This document shows, piece by piece, positions 1-9,079 of a stretch of DNA of 64,000 nucleotides. Within the stretch, counting starts at the first letter, position 1; every line of letters starts with the position of its first letter. The stretch comes from Candidatus Rokuibacteriota bacterium (GTDB taxonomy: Bacteria; Methylomirabilota; Methylomirabilia; Rokubacteriales; CSP1-6). Below the pieces are notes generated by a model. The model ran no database searches, was not told where the DNA came from, and was given only the letters and a program-made list of their open reading frames with translations. Location of the stretch: contig QHSU01000059.1 of the NCBI GenBank assembly GCA_003220535.1, positions 1 through 64,000 on the forward strand, given 5' to 3'. A program made the translations under genes and the position numbers.

Positions 1-78
1 TGTATCGACTGCTCGCGTGGACCTTGGCCCGAGGTCGTCCGTGTCTGGCGTGTGGTCATGGAGGTGGACGATAATTAG
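1..78 (+). other. possible 3' end of a gene cut by the window edge
   Basis: Frame 1 is open from the first base to a TAG at 76-78 and encodes about 25 residues. I do not recognise the peptide and nothing confirms that it is translated. Bases 79-347 hold no convincing gene, only the large inverted repeat listed separately. Confidence 0.2.
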
Positions 79-188
79 TGACACAGTAGTACTAGAGGTC
101 GTGTGGCCCTCGCCGGCGACGCCCGGATCGGAGCCATCGTCACGACCGAGTCATCTCCCTGAGTAGATCGTCTCAATACTCGAGGAGC

Positions 189-359
189 GATCGGGCCTGA
201 CGGGCGGGGGCGGTGCCGTAGGGGATCGCCGGACCCGTTCCCGCAACGCGTCGACGGAATACGAGCGCCCGGATGGAGCCCCGCCGCCGCGGAGCAGCGG
301 ACACGTGCCGCGTGGTCCGGGATCCCCTACGGCACCGCCCCCGCCCGTCAGGCTCGATC
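189..359. repeat. large inverted repeat (arms about 46 bp) downstream of the ridA-like gene
   Basis: The arms at 189-235 and 314-359 are reverse complements. The core 39 bases (189-227 against 321-359) differ at one position, and the match continues after a one-base indel. The spacer is about 78 bp. The right arm covers the last four codons, including the stop, of the ridA-like gene, so the transcript could fold into a long GC-rich stem there. It may be a terminator-like structure or the remnant of a small mobile element. There is no T-run after either arm. Confidence 0.7.
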
Positions 360-746
360 CCCGACGACAGCGATTGCCTGGATCTCGATCTCCATGCCCG
401 GTCGTGCGAAGTTCGTCACGGTGATCAGGGCGCTGCCGGGGTAGTTGCCGTCCGGGAACTTCTGCTTGCGGAGCTCGACGAAGCGGTCGCCGTAGCGCGG
501 CTCCTTGATGAACACCGTCATCGTGACGAGACTCGCGAGCGTGCCGCCGGCACGCCGCAGGGTCTGGTCCAGTAGCGCGAACACACGATGCGTCTGGGCC
601 TCGAAGTTGCCGGAGATGTCCTTGCCGTCGCCGTCCACCGTGGCGGTCTGGCCGGCCAGCCAGACGATGCGCCCGCCCTCGGTGATGACGGCCGGCGAGT
701 ACGCCCGGCTCTTCTGCTGCTCGCTTCCCTCGAGATACTTCGCCAT
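348..746 (-). CDS. RidA family protein (YjgF/YER057c/UK114 fold), Arg-less
   Basis: This 132-residue protein has the RidA fold, whose best-known members hydrolyse reactive enamine/imine intermediates. The ATG at 746 is preceded by AGGAG, so I reject the much longer open frame running upstream. The C-terminal GMEIEIQAIAV segment is typical of the family. The conserved active-site arginine of imine-deaminase RidA proteins, normally in a PAR(T/S) motif, is replaced: the local sequence is NYPGSALITV with Ser near position 104. The protein may therefore act on another substrate or only bind ligands. It is transcribed away from the SDR gene at 1009, with about 260 bp between them. Confidence 0.85.
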   Translation of the reverse strand: MAKYLEGSEQQKSRAYSPAVITEGGRIVWLAGQTATVDGDGKDISGNFEAQTHRVFALLDQTLRRAGGTLASLVTMTVFIKEPRYGDRFVELRKQKFPDGNYPGSALITVTNFARPGMEIEIQAIAVVGDRA

Positions 747-1008
747 CGCGACTCCTTTCGCCGGTCTCCGCCTTTCTGCGGCGGCCGGCCGCGGACCGCG
801 GCGTCCGCGAACGCCGTGAGTATAGGACGTGATGCCCGCTGCAGGCCGTCGCAAGGCGGCAGTGCGAGCCGCACCACGGCCGGGGGCTGGGGCCCCCGCG
901 TGCGAGGCGAGCAAGCAAGATGGAGATCGCCGCGCCGCCCGAGGCGCGACTACGGACATCTGATAGACTCCGGGGCGTACATCCCTCGGAGATGAAGGAG
1001 AGCTTGCG

Positions 1009-1803
1009 ATGGATCTCGGTCTAAAGGGACAGGTGGCACTGGTCACCGGGGGCAGCAAGGGTATCGGCAAGGCGGTCGCGCGCGGGCTCGCCCAGGAAGG
1101 GGTCCGGCTGGCGATCTGCGCACGCAGCAAGGCGCCGCTCGAGGCGGCGGCCCAGGAGCTCGCCAAGGTGACGGGGGCGGAGGTGTTCGCGGTGTCGGGG
1201 GACCTCACGCGCCCCGACGACGTCCAACGAATCGTGGACGAGACGGCCGCCCGCTTCGGCCGGATCGACGTCCTCGTCAACAACGCGGGCGCCGCGCCGG
1301 GCGGCGAGATCCTGGACCTGACGGAAGAGGATTGGCAGAAGGCGCTCCAGCTCAAGTTCATGGGTTACGTCCGGTGCATCAAGGCCGTCATTCCGCACAT
1401 GCAGCGCCAGGGCGGCGGCCGGATCGTCAACATCGTGGGTAACGACGGCGTCAAGCCCATCGGGATCGAGCTGGCTCCGAGCGCCGCCAACGCGGCGGAC
1501 CTCGCCATGACGGTCGCGCTCGCCGAGCAGTACGGCCGCCACAACATCCTCGTGAACGCGATCAATCCGGGCCCGGTCGCCACCGAGCGGTGGGACCAGC
1601 TCATCGGCGGCATCGCGCGCATGCGCAAGATCAGCGTCGACGAGGCTCAGAAGCGCGCCGAGCGCAGCATTCCTCTCGGCCGGATCTGCACGCCGGAAGA
1701 AGTCGCCAACGTGGCCGTGTTCGTGGCCTCGCCCCGTGCCAGCTTCATGAACGGGGCGATCATCACGCTCGACGGCGGTCAGCGGAAGGCGCTGCTCGAC
1801 TGA
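1009..1803 (+). CDS. SDR-family protein lacking the canonical catalytic residues
   Basis: This 264-residue Rossmann-fold protein keeps the cofactor motifs TGGSKGIG (residues 13-20) and NNAG (91-94) and the C-terminal NPGPVATE segment. The catalytic core is altered. In the usual Y-x3-K position it reads PSAAN, with Pro near 157 and Asn near 161. The usual Ser after RIVNI is Val/Gly, and the usual helix Asn is Lys in LKFMG. By family knowledge such a protein should not do normal carbonyl/alcohol chemistry. It starts at an ATG after GAAGGAG, and the next gene begins 7 bases after its stop, so it probably leads an operon. Confidence 0.88.
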   Translation: MDLGLKGQVALVTGGSKGIGKAVARGLAQEGVRLAICARSKAPLEAAAQELAKVTGAEVFAVSGDLTRPDDVQRIVDETAARFGRIDVLVNNAGAAPGGEILDLTEEDWQKALQLKFMGYVRCIKAVIPHMQRQGGGRIVNIVGNDGVKPIGIELAPSAANAADLAMTVALAEQYGRHNILVNAINPGPVATERWDQLIGGIARMRKISVDEAQKRAERSIPLGRICTPEEVANVAVFVASPRASFMNGAIITLDGGQRKALLD

Positions 1804-1810
1804 CACCGGC

Positions 1811-2800
1811 GTGATCGTCGACGTCCACGTCCACTACCTCTCGCCCGGCGTCTTCGAGCCCCTGAGACGCCGGCCGGACACCTACGGCGTTCGACTGCTG
1901 CCGGGCGACGGCGTGCGGCTCCGGATCGGCGCCGAGCTGCCGACGCGGCCGCTGCTCCCGGCGCTCTACACGCTCGACCTCCACGTGAAGTTCTTCGCCG
2001 AGCAGGGGATCGACACCGCGGTCTTCGGTCCATTGATGGACGTCGCGGGCTACTCGCTGCCGCCCGCACAGGGCGTCGCGTGGAGCCGCCTGCAGAACGA
2101 GGCGCTCGCCGTTGCGCTCGCCGAGATACCCGGCTCGCACCGCGGTCTGGCCACGGTGCCCCTGCAAGATCCGGCGGCGGCCGCCGACGAGCTGCGCGTC
2201 GCCGTGCGGGACCTCGGCTTGCGCGGCGCCATGGTCGACCCGAACGCGCTCGGCCGACCGCTCGGCGACGTCGCGTTCGATCCCTTCTGGAAGGCGGCGG
2301 CGGACCTGGACGCGCCGGTCGTGCTGCATCCGTTTCTCCTCGAGGCGGTCGAGCGATTCGGCCGCCACTACCTGCACAACCTGGTCGGCTATCCCCTGGA
2401 GACGACGCTGGCCGCCGCGAGCCTCATTCTCGGCGGGACGCTCGATCGGTTCCCCGAGCTCGCCGTCGTCCTCGTCCACGGGGGCGGCTTCCTGCCCTAC
2501 CACATCGGCCGCTTCGACCGTGCGCACCGCACGCGGCCCGAGGCGCGCGTGGACGACGCCGGACTCCCCAGCCACTATCTCCGACGCTTCCTCTATGACA
2601 CGCTCGTCCAGCGGCCCGACGCGCTCCGCTATCTCGTTCAGCTCGTCGGCCACGATCGCGTCATGCTCGGCAGCGACCATCCCTTCTGGCTCGGCGACCC
2701 CGATCCGCTTCGCGTGGTCCGCGAGGCGGGCCTCGATGGAGCCACGGAGGCCGCGATCCTCGGCGAGAACGCGGCGCGCATCTTCCACCTCGATCCGTGA
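1811..2800 (+). CDS. amidohydrolase family protein (ACMSD-like metal-dependent hydrolase/decarboxylase)
   Basis: This 329-residue TIM-barrel protein opens with the metal-binding HxH motif (H6, H8 in VDVHVHYL). It also has VLHPF, the VLVHGGGFLPYH segment and a late GSDHPF motif carrying the Asp, the usual ligand order of the ACMSD/amidohydrolase_2 group. Members decarboxylate or hydrolyse aromatic and heterocyclic acids; the substrate here is unknown. It starts with GTG 7 bases after the SDR stop. Its TGA overlaps the GTG of the following molybdenum enzyme gene (GTGA), so translation is probably coupled. Confidence 0.85.
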   Translation: MIVDVHVHYLSPGVFEPLRRRPDTYGVRLLPGDGVRLRIGAELPTRPLLPALYTLDLHVKFFAEQGIDTAVFGPLMDVAGYSLPPAQGVAWSRLQNEALAVALAEIPGSHRGLATVPLQDPAAAADELRVAVRDLGLRGAMVDPNALGRPLGDVAFDPFWKAAADLDAPVVLHPFLLEAVERFGRHYLHNLVGYPLETTLAAASLILGGTLDRFPELAVVLVHGGGFLPYHIGRFDRAHRTRPEARVDDAGLPSHYLRRFLYDTLVQRPDALRYLVQLVGHDRVMLGSDHPFWLGDPDPLRVVREAGLDGATEAAILGENAARIFHLDP

Positions 2801-5145
2801 GCCCTCCGGCTCGATCCGCGAGTCTTCCGCATCAGCGCGTCGTCGGCTTTCCCATCAAGCGCAAGGAGGACTTCCGGCTTTTGACCGGGCGCGGGAAATA
2901 CGCGGCGGACGTGCGGCTGCCCGGCCTCTTGCACGCCGCGATCCTGCGCTCTCCGCATCCTCACGCGCGCATCGCGGCCGTCCGCGCGGAGGCCGCCCGG
3001 GCACTTCCCGGCGTGGTCGCGGTCATCACCGCCGCCGATCTCGGCACGGTCCCGCGCATCCCGGTGCGACTCGGGCAGCGCCCCGGCCCGACGGCGTGCC
3101 TTCAGCCGCCGCTCGCCAGCGGGACGGTCCGCTACGTGGGCGAGCCCGTCGGTTTCGTCGTCGCCGCGAGCCGGTACCTCGCCGAGGACGCGCTCGAGCT
3201 GATCGAAATCGACTGGGCGCTGTTGCCGGTCGTCGCCGACGCCCGTCGCGCGAGTGAGCCGGGCGCGCCGGTGCTGCACCCGGCGGCCGGGGGAAACATC
3301 GTCGAGCGGCTGGCGACGCGCGCCGGCGACCCGGCCAGCGCGCTGGCCGCCGCCGATCGGCGTCTCGCCGAGCGCTTCGCCGTGCAGCGCCACACCGGGG
3401 TCCCGATGGAGACGCGCGGCCTGACCGCCGCTCACGATCCCGGGACGGGTGTGCTCACGCTGTGGGGCGTAGCCAAGGTGCCCCATTTCAACCGGCGCGT
3501 CCTGGCGGATCTGCTCGGCCACCCCGAGCACCTGATCCACTTCATCGAGATGGAAGTGGGGGGCGGCTTCGGCGTGCGCGGCGAGTTCTATCCCGAAGAC
3601 TTCGTCGTGCCCTGGACGGCCATGCGTCTGGGGCGTCCGGTGCAGTGGGTCGAAGATCGCCGCGAGCACCTGATGGCGACGAACCACTCGCGCCAGCAGT
3701 ACCACGACGTCGAGATCGGCGTGCGTCGTGACGGGACCATCGTGGCCCTGCGTGACCGGTTCATCGCCGATCTCGGCGCCTACATCCGCACGCACGGGGT
3801 GGTCGTCCCCGAGTTGACGATCGCGCTCCTGCCCGGCCCCTATCGAATCCCGAACTACGAGTGCGAGGCGCTGTGCGTGCTCACCAACAAGACGCCGACC
3901 GGCACCTATCGCGGCCCCGGGCGATACGAGGGCACGTTCGTCCGCGAGCGCCTGATCGACCGCGTCGCCGCCGAGCTCGGGCTCGATCCCGCCGACGTCC
4001 GGCGGCGCAACTTCATCGACGCGAGCGAGATGCCGTACGAAGTCGGCGGCGCGTCGCTGGGCCAGCGTACCGTCTACGACTGCGGCGACTACCGCTCGGC
4101 GTTCGAGCAGGCGCTGGCGGCGGCGGACGAGAAGGCGGTGCGCGCCGAGCAGATCCACGCACGAGGCCAGGGGCGTTATCTCGGGATCGGCTTCGGCTGC
4201 GTGCTCGAGAAGGCGGGTCTCGGCCCCTGGGAATACGCCCGCGTCGAGGTCGACGGCTCCGGCCGCGTCGTCGTCTATTCCGGCGTCGCCGCCGTCGGGC
4301 AGGGGATCGAGACGACCCTCGCCCAGGTCGTCGCCGAGGAGCTCGCGATGGCGGCCGAGGACGTCAGCGTCGTCCACGGCGACAGCGCCCAGGTGCCGTT
4401 CGGCATCGGCGGCTTCGCGAGCCGCGGCGCCGCCGTGGCGCTCCCGGCCGCGCTCGGGGCGGCGCGCAAGGTGCGCGACAAGATCTTCCGGGTCGCGGCG
4501 TCGCTCCTGGAAGCCCACCCGGACGACCTCGTGCTCGAGGCTGGCGCCGTGCACGTCCGCGGCCTGCCCGAGCGCGCGGTGACGCTCAGACAGCTCGCGC
4601 GCGCCGCCGTGCCAGGCCCGCCCGGCATGGAGCCCGGGCTCTACGCCGCGCACTTCTTCGAGGCGCCGAAGATGACCTATCCCTACGGCACGCACGTGGC
4701 CGTCGTCGAGGTCGATCTCGCCACCGGCCGCGTCGCGCTGCTCAAGTACGTCGTGACCTACGACGTCGGCCGCGCCATCAATCCGATGATCGTCCACGGC
4801 CAGATCGTGGGCGGCCTCGCCCAGGGGATCGGCGGGGCGATCCTCGAAGAGCTGGTCTACGACGACCAGGCCCAACCGCTCACGACCACGTTCATGGACT
4901 ATCTCGTGCCGACGGCCATGGAGATGCCGGAGGAGACGATCGTGAAGATCCTCGAGGAGACGCCGACGCCGTTGAATCCGCTGGGCGTGAAGGGGGTGGG
5001 CGAGGGCGGAAGCTCGGGCACGGGCGCGGCCATCGCCAACGCGGTGGCCGACGCGCTGGCGCCCCTCGGCGTCGCGATCAGCGAGCTGCCGCTGTCGCCC
5101 GACCGCATCGCCGGCCTTCTCCGCAGGACTGGCGCACGATCATGA
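2797..5145 (+). CDS. xanthine dehydrogenase family molybdopterin-binding subunit (form II CoxL-like)
   Basis: This 782-residue protein spans the full length of a CO dehydrogenase/xanthine oxidase large subunit. The active-site loop reads TYRGPGR (residues 370-376), resembling the AYRGAGR loop of form II enzymes rather than the AYRCSFR loop of true CO dehydrogenases. GVGEGG supplies the conserved Glu (about 736). The enzyme should hydroxylate an unidentified heterocycle or aldehyde using a molybdenum-cytosine cofactor. Its usual partners, a 2Fe-2S subunit and an FAD subunit, are not present in the window. The GTG start overlaps the preceding stop. The next gene encodes a periplasmic binding protein. 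Confidence 0.88.
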   Translation: MSPPARSASLPHQRVVGFPIKRKEDFRLLTGRGKYAADVRLPGLLHAAILRSPHPHARIAAVRAEAARALPGVVAVITAADLGTVPRIPVRLGQRPGPTACLQPPLASGTVRYVGEPVGFVVAASRYLAEDALELIEIDWALLPVVADARRASEPGAPVLHPAAGGNIVERLATRAGDPASALAAADRRLAERFAVQRHTGVPMETRGLTAAHDPGTGVLTLWGVAKVPHFNRRVLADLLGHPEHLIHFIEMEVGGGFGVRGEFYPEDFVVPWTAMRLGRPVQWVEDRREHLMATNHSRQQYHDVEIGVRRDGTIVALRDRFIADLGAYIRTHGVVVPELTIALLPGPYRIPNYECEALCVLTNKTPTGTYRGPGRYEGTFVRERLIDRVAAELGLDPADVRRRNFIDASEMPYEVGGASLGQRTVYDCGDYRSAFEQALAAADEKAVRAEQIHARGQGRYLGIGFGCVLEKAGLGPWEYARVEVDGSGRVVVYSGVAAVGQGIETTLAQVVAEELAMAAEDVSVVHGDSAQVPFGIGGFASRGAAVALPAALGAARKVRDKIFRVAASLLEAHPDDLVLEAGAVHVRGLPERAVTLRQLARAAVPGPPGMEPGLYAAHFFEAPKMTYPYGTHVAVVEVDLATGRVALLKYVVTYDVGRAINPMIVHGQIVGGLAQGIGGAILEELVYDDQAQPLTTTFMDYLVPTAMEMPEETIVKILEETPTPLNPLGVKGVGEGGSSGTGAAIANAVADALAPLGVAISELPLSPDRIAGLLRRTGARS

Positions 5146-5190
5146 TGTCTCCTCTCCGCTCGAGGCTCGCACGACCCCAGGAGATCTCGC

Positions 5191-6441
5191 ATGGCTGATC
5201 GGATCCGATCGCTCCTGAAGATCGCGCTCGGGTCGCTCGTGCTGGCGCTGATGATGGCCGGTGGCCCCCGGGCGACGTCGGCGGCGGAGACGATCAAGGT
5301 GGGCTTCATGGCGCCGCTGAGCGGCATCTTCGCCCAGGCGGGCAAGGACATGCTCGAGGGCCTCAAGCTCGCCTTCGAGCAGATCGGCTACCAGAGCGCT
5401 GGCCGAAAGATCGAGCTGCTCGAGGAGGACGACGAGGGCAACCCGGCGGTGGCGCAGGCCAAGTACAGGAAGCTCGTCTCCCAGGACCGCGTCCACGTGC
5501 TCACGGGCGTGCTGCTCTCGAACATCGGCTACGGGCTGATCCCGCCGATCGAGCGCGACCAGCTGCCGACGCTTTATCTGACGACCCCCGATGACCTCAC
5601 CAAGAAGCACGTGTCGAAGTGGATCCTCCGGACGAACTTCGCCGCGAGCCAGCCCATGCATCCGCTGGGCGACTACGCCGCGCGGACGCTCAAGTACAAG
5701 AAGGTGGCGGCGATCGCGATGGACAACCCGTTCGGCCACGAGCAGATCGGCGGCTTCCAGCGGGTGTTCGAGGACCAGGGCGGCCGCGTCGTGCAAAAGA
5801 TCTGGGTGCCGCTCAACGCGCTGGACTTCGCCCCGTACCTCACGCAGGTCAGCCGCGATGTGGACGCGGTGTGCGCGGTGTTCGTCGCGGCGCAGGGCGT
5901 GCGATTCATCAAGCAGTACGCCGAGTACGGCTTGAAGGGGAAGCTGCCCCTCCTCGGCAGCGGCGTCATGACCGACGAGCACGTGATCCGGAACCTGGGC
6001 GACGAGGCCGTCGGCGCGGTCGGAGCGCTCATCTGGGCCCCGACGCTCGCCACCCCCGCCAACCGCACCTACATGAAGCTCGCCGAGGCCAAGGTCGGCA
6101 GGCCTCCCGCCTACTTCACCGCGGTCATGTACAGCGCGGGCCGCTGGATCGCCGAGGCGGCGAAGATCGTGGACGGCCGCGTCGAGGACCGCGAGCGCTT
6201 CCTCGCCGCCATCAAGAAGGCGAGCGAGACCGTCGAGGACCCGCGCGGCCCCATCAAGCTCGACGAGTCGGGCAACCCGACGCAGAACGTCTACATCCTC
6301 AAGGTGGAGCGCGTCGATGGCAAGCTCACCAACACCGTCGTCCACACCTATCCGATGGTCTCGCAGTTCTGGACCTACAAGCCCGACGACTTCCTGAAGC
6401 TCCCCGCCTACACCCGCGACTATCCGCCGGCCAAGCCGTGA
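5191..6441 (+). CDS. ABC transporter substrate-binding protein, branched-chain amino acid type (Peripla_BP_6)
   Basis: This 416-residue exported protein has an N-terminal signal peptide (hydrophobic stretch around residues 9-24, Ala-rich cleavage region near 31) followed by IKVGFMAPLSG, the typical first strand of LivJ-like binding proteins. The ATG at 5191 follows GGAGATC. It should bind a small, probably carboxylated, ligand in the periplasm. No LivHMGF permease or ATPase genes lie in the window, so the transporter partners are elsewhere or shared. Its position behind an amidohydrolase and a molybdenum hydroxylase suggests that it supplies their substrate. Its TGA overlaps the next gene's GTG. 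Confidence 0.9.
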   Translation: MADRIRSLLKIALGSLVLALMMAGGPRATSAAETIKVGFMAPLSGIFAQAGKDMLEGLKLAFEQIGYQSAGRKIELLEEDDEGNPAVAQAKYRKLVSQDRVHVLTGVLLSNIGYGLIPPIERDQLPTLYLTTPDDLTKKHVSKWILRTNFAASQPMHPLGDYAARTLKYKKVAAIAMDNPFGHEQIGGFQRVFEDQGGRVVQKIWVPLNALDFAPYLTQVSRDVDAVCAVFVAAQGVRFIKQYAEYGLKGKLPLLGSGVMTDEHVIRNLGDEAVGAVGALIWAPTLATPANRTYMKLAEAKVGRPPAYFTAVMYSAGRWIAEAAKIVDGRVEDRERFLAAIKKASETVEDPRGPIKLDESGNPTQNVYILKVERVDGKLTNTVVHTYPMVSQFWTYKPDDFLKLPAYTRDYPPAKP

Positions 6442-7082
6442 CGGCTTTTCCCCTGGCCGCGGCGGCAACGCCGGCGCTGCGCCGCGACGCGCTCGCGCGA
6501 CGCGGTCGGCGCCTCCAGTATCTGACGATCGGCTGGAACTTCGCCGAGTGCATCGTCGCGGTCGCCGCGGGGTGGCTCGCCGGTAGCATCGCCCTGGTTG
6601 GATTCGGCTTCGACTCGGCCATCGAGGTGACGAGCAGCCTCGCCGCGCTCTGGCGGCTGGCGCGCGACTCCGACGAAGCCGCGCGTGAGCGTGCCGACCA
6701 TCGCGCGCTTCGGGTGATCGGCGTCTGTTTCCTGCTGCTGGCGGTCTACGTGGCGTACGAGGCGATCGCCGCGCTCGTCGCGCGCCAGGCCCCTGACCCC
6801 AGCACGGTCGGGATCATCGTGGCGGCGTTGTCGTTGATCGTCATGCCGACTCTGGTGCATTTCAAGCGCCGCGTCGCCTCTCAACTGGCGAGCAGCGCAC
6901 TCGAGGCCGAAGCGCGCCAGACCCGAGTGTGCGCGTACCTGTCGGCGATTCTGGTCGCGGGCCTTGGGCTGAATGCGGCCATGGGATGGTGGTGGGCCGA
7001 CCCCGTCGCGGCGCTCGCGATGATGCCGCTTATCGCGTGGGAGGGCATCGAGGCGGTTCGCGGGCGGACCTGCTGCGACTGA
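6438..7082 (+). CDS. cation transporter, CDF-like membrane domain only
   Basis: The product is 214 residues with five or six hydrophobic segments. GSIALVGFGFDSAIE resembles the metal-site helix of cation diffusion facilitators. The cytosolic C-terminal ferredoxin-like domain of full-length CDF proteins is absent, so it belongs to the short 'cation transporter' class. The GTG start overlaps the preceding stop (GTGA). Thirty bases downstream begins the copper oxidase fusion, so a role in metal export or delivery is plausible but unproven. The longer open frame extending upstream is a shadow of the binding-protein gene. Confidence 0.75.
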   Translation: MTAFPLAAAATPALRRDALARRGRRLQYLTIGWNFAECIVAVAAGWLAGSIALVGFGFDSAIEVTSSLAALWRLARDSDEAARERADHRALRVIGVCFLLLAVYVAYEAIAALVARQAPDPSTVGIIVAALSLIVMPTLVHFKRRVASQLASSALEAEARQTRVCAYLSAILVAGLGLNAAMGWWWADPVAALAMMPLIAWEGIEAVRGRTCCD

Positions 7083-7112
7083 GACGGGTCACGATTCTGG
7101 TCGAGCCATGAC

Positions 7113-9062
7113 ATGATCGTTCAGCCCATCGACTACGTCCTGGTCGCATGGTTCGCCCTGGCCCTCGTCTCGACGGCCTACGTGGCCTGGGACCAGTTCC
7201 GGAACAACCCCGAGCCGACGGTCATGCGCTTCGCCTTCATTCTCGTCACGCTCTACATGGGGCCGCTGGGGCTCCTCATCTACGTGCTCGCCGACAAGGA
7301 GCCGCGGCCGGGCACCCACGAGCAGTTCACCGCGCCGCTCTGGAAGCAGGGTGTCGGCAGCACCATCCACTGCGTCGCCGGCGACGCCACCGGCATCATC
7401 CTGGCCGCTGCCGTCACGGCCATGTTCGGCCTGCCCATGCGGATCGATCTGGTCGTCGAATACGTCGCCGGGTTCGTCTGCGGTCTCTTCGTCTTCCAGG
7501 CGCTGTTCATGCGCCGGATCATGGGCGGAAGCTACTGGGACAATGTCCGCCAGACGTTCCTGCCCGAGCTCATGAGCATGAACGCGATGATGGCCGGCAT
7601 GGCGCCGGTGATGAGCTTCCTCATGATGGGGCGCGACATGCGGGCGATGGTGCCGACCGAGCTCCTCTTCTGGGGCGTGATGTCGCTCGGGGTCATCGTG
7701 GGCTTCGCCGCCGCGTATCCCGTGAATGTGTGGATGGTCGAGCGGAAGCTCAAGCACGGGCTCATGACTGAACGGGCGCCGGGGTCACGATTCGACCTCG
7801 CCGGCGCCGGGCCTGAGGGACACGGAGCCGAACACGGACGTCATGGCAGCGCACAGCACGACGCGGGCCCATCCGAACACGGTGGTCATGCGGCCGGCCA
7901 GCACACAGTGAGCCCGTCCGAACACGGCAGCCACGGAGGTGCCGGGCATCACGGCATGGCGAGCGACGCGACCATCCCCCAACTCGTGGCGGTGGGCAGT
8001 GTGACCGGACTGATGCTGCTGGTCGGCCTCATCGTGCCCGGGTTCTACGTAAACCTGTCGCTGAGCGCCGCCGACGTGGGAGGCGCGATCATGCCGCGGG
8101 GAATGACGATGCACTTCGACACCCCGGCCGCGGCGATGCGGGAGATGGCCGCGATCCTCCCGCGGCACATCGCCTACCACGCCCCACGCGACGCGCGAGG
8201 CGACCAGCCGGTCGAGCCGCGGCTCGACCGCGGCGTGAAGGTGTTCGACCTCGCGGCCGCGGTCGTTCGATGGCACATCCTGGACGACGTCTACGTCGAC
8301 GCCTATACCTTCAACCGGCAGCTGCCGGGGCCCCGGCTGCGGCTCGTTCAAGGCGATCGGGTCCGCATCAACTTCCGCAACGCGCTCCCGGAGTCGACGA
8401 CCGTCCACTGGCACGGCCTCGTGGTGCCCAACGAGATGGACGGCCCGGCCAACATCACCCAACCCCCGGTCCCGCCCGGCGGCACCTACGTGTACGAGTA
8501 CACCGTGGAGCAGGCGGGGACGTTCTTCTATCACACGCACGACCACGCCGATCGCCAGCAGGCGTTCGGACTCTACGGCGCGCTCATCATCGAGCCGCGC
8601 GACCGACGGGAGCCCACGGCGGACCTGGACTACACGATCCAGCTCCAGGAATGGCTCAAGCGCGAATGGCTGACCTATCCCGCGATGCTGATGGAAGGCG
8701 CCCTGCCGAACTACTTCACGATCAACGGCAAGGCCTATCCGTCGACGGACGTCGTCCGCATGCGCGTGGGCCAGACGATCAAGCTCCGGTTCATCGGCAG
8801 CCACAACAACTTCGTGCATCCGATGCACGTCCACGGCGGGCCGTTCGAAGTGGTCGCGCTGGACGGGGTGACGCTGGCGCCCGGCGCGCGGTATCTGGCG
8901 GACACGGTCAACGTCGGTCCCGGCCAGCGGTACGACGTCATCTGGCCGGCGCGTCGACCCGGCAAGTGGCTGGTGCATTGCCACATCCCGCACCACACCA
9001 CGAACAACAACGTCGAGACGCTCGGTGGCGGCGGCCTCACGATGATCCTGGACGTCCGGTAG
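7113..9062 (+). CDS. DUF4396 membrane domain-multicopper oxidase fusion
   Basis: The 649-residue product has three parts. Residues 1 to about 222 form a multi-helix membrane domain (DUF4396-like). A His/Gly/Ser-rich linker follows (about 235-285), with another hydrophobic helix near 297-315. The rest is a cupredoxin-type multicopper oxidase. Copper motifs are HWHG (432-435), HTHDH (474-478), HPMHVHG (569-575) and HCHIPHH (622-628). The axial Met/Leu expected ten residues after Cys623 is Asn. It probably oxidises Cu(I) or another reductant at the membrane outer face, with the His-rich linker buffering copper. It follows a CDF-like transporter by 30 bp. Confidence 0.88.
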   Translation: MIVQPIDYVLVAWFALALVSTAYVAWDQFRNNPEPTVMRFAFILVTLYMGPLGLLIYVLADKEPRPGTHEQFTAPLWKQGVGSTIHCVAGDATGIILAAAVTAMFGLPMRIDLVVEYVAGFVCGLFVFQALFMRRIMGGSYWDNVRQTFLPELMSMNAMMAGMAPVMSFLMMGRDMRAMVPTELLFWGVMSLGVIVGFAAAYPVNVWMVERKLKHGLMTERAPGSRFDLAGAGPEGHGAEHGRHGSAQHDAGPSEHGGHAAGQHTVSPSEHGSHGGAGHHGMASDATIPQLVAVGSVTGLMLLVGLIVPGFYVNLSLSAADVGGAIMPRGMTMHFDTPAAAMREMAAILPRHIAYHAPRDARGDQPVEPRLDRGVKVFDLAAAVVRWHILDDVYVDAYTFNRQLPGPRLRLVQGDRVRINFRNALPESTTVHWHGLVVPNEMDGPANITQPPVPPGGTYVYEYTVEQAGTFFYHTHDHADRQQAFGLYGALIIEPRDRREPTADLDYTIQLQEWLKREWLTYPAMLMEGALPNYFTINGKAYPSTDVVRMRVGQTIKLRFIGSHNNFVHPMHVHGGPFEVVALDGVTLAPGARYLADTVNVGPGQRYDVIWPARRPGKWLVHCHIPHHTTNNNVETLGGGGLTMILDVR

Positions 9063-9079
9063 GAGAAAGGGGCGACGCG

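Noticed and set aside
348..1361. a 337-residue protein with a long N-terminal extension before the RidA domain
   Set aside because: The extension is antisense to the SDR gene and low-complexity. The ATG at 746 has a good ribosome binding site.
2638..4875. 745-codon open frame on the minus strand
   Set aside because: It is antisense to the amidohydrolase and CoxL-like genes, both with clear family motifs; the long frame follows from third-position GC bias.
2797..5145. true aerobic CO dehydrogenase
   Set aside because: The active-site loop is TYRGPGR, not the form I AYRCSFR, and the CoxS and CoxM genes are absent.
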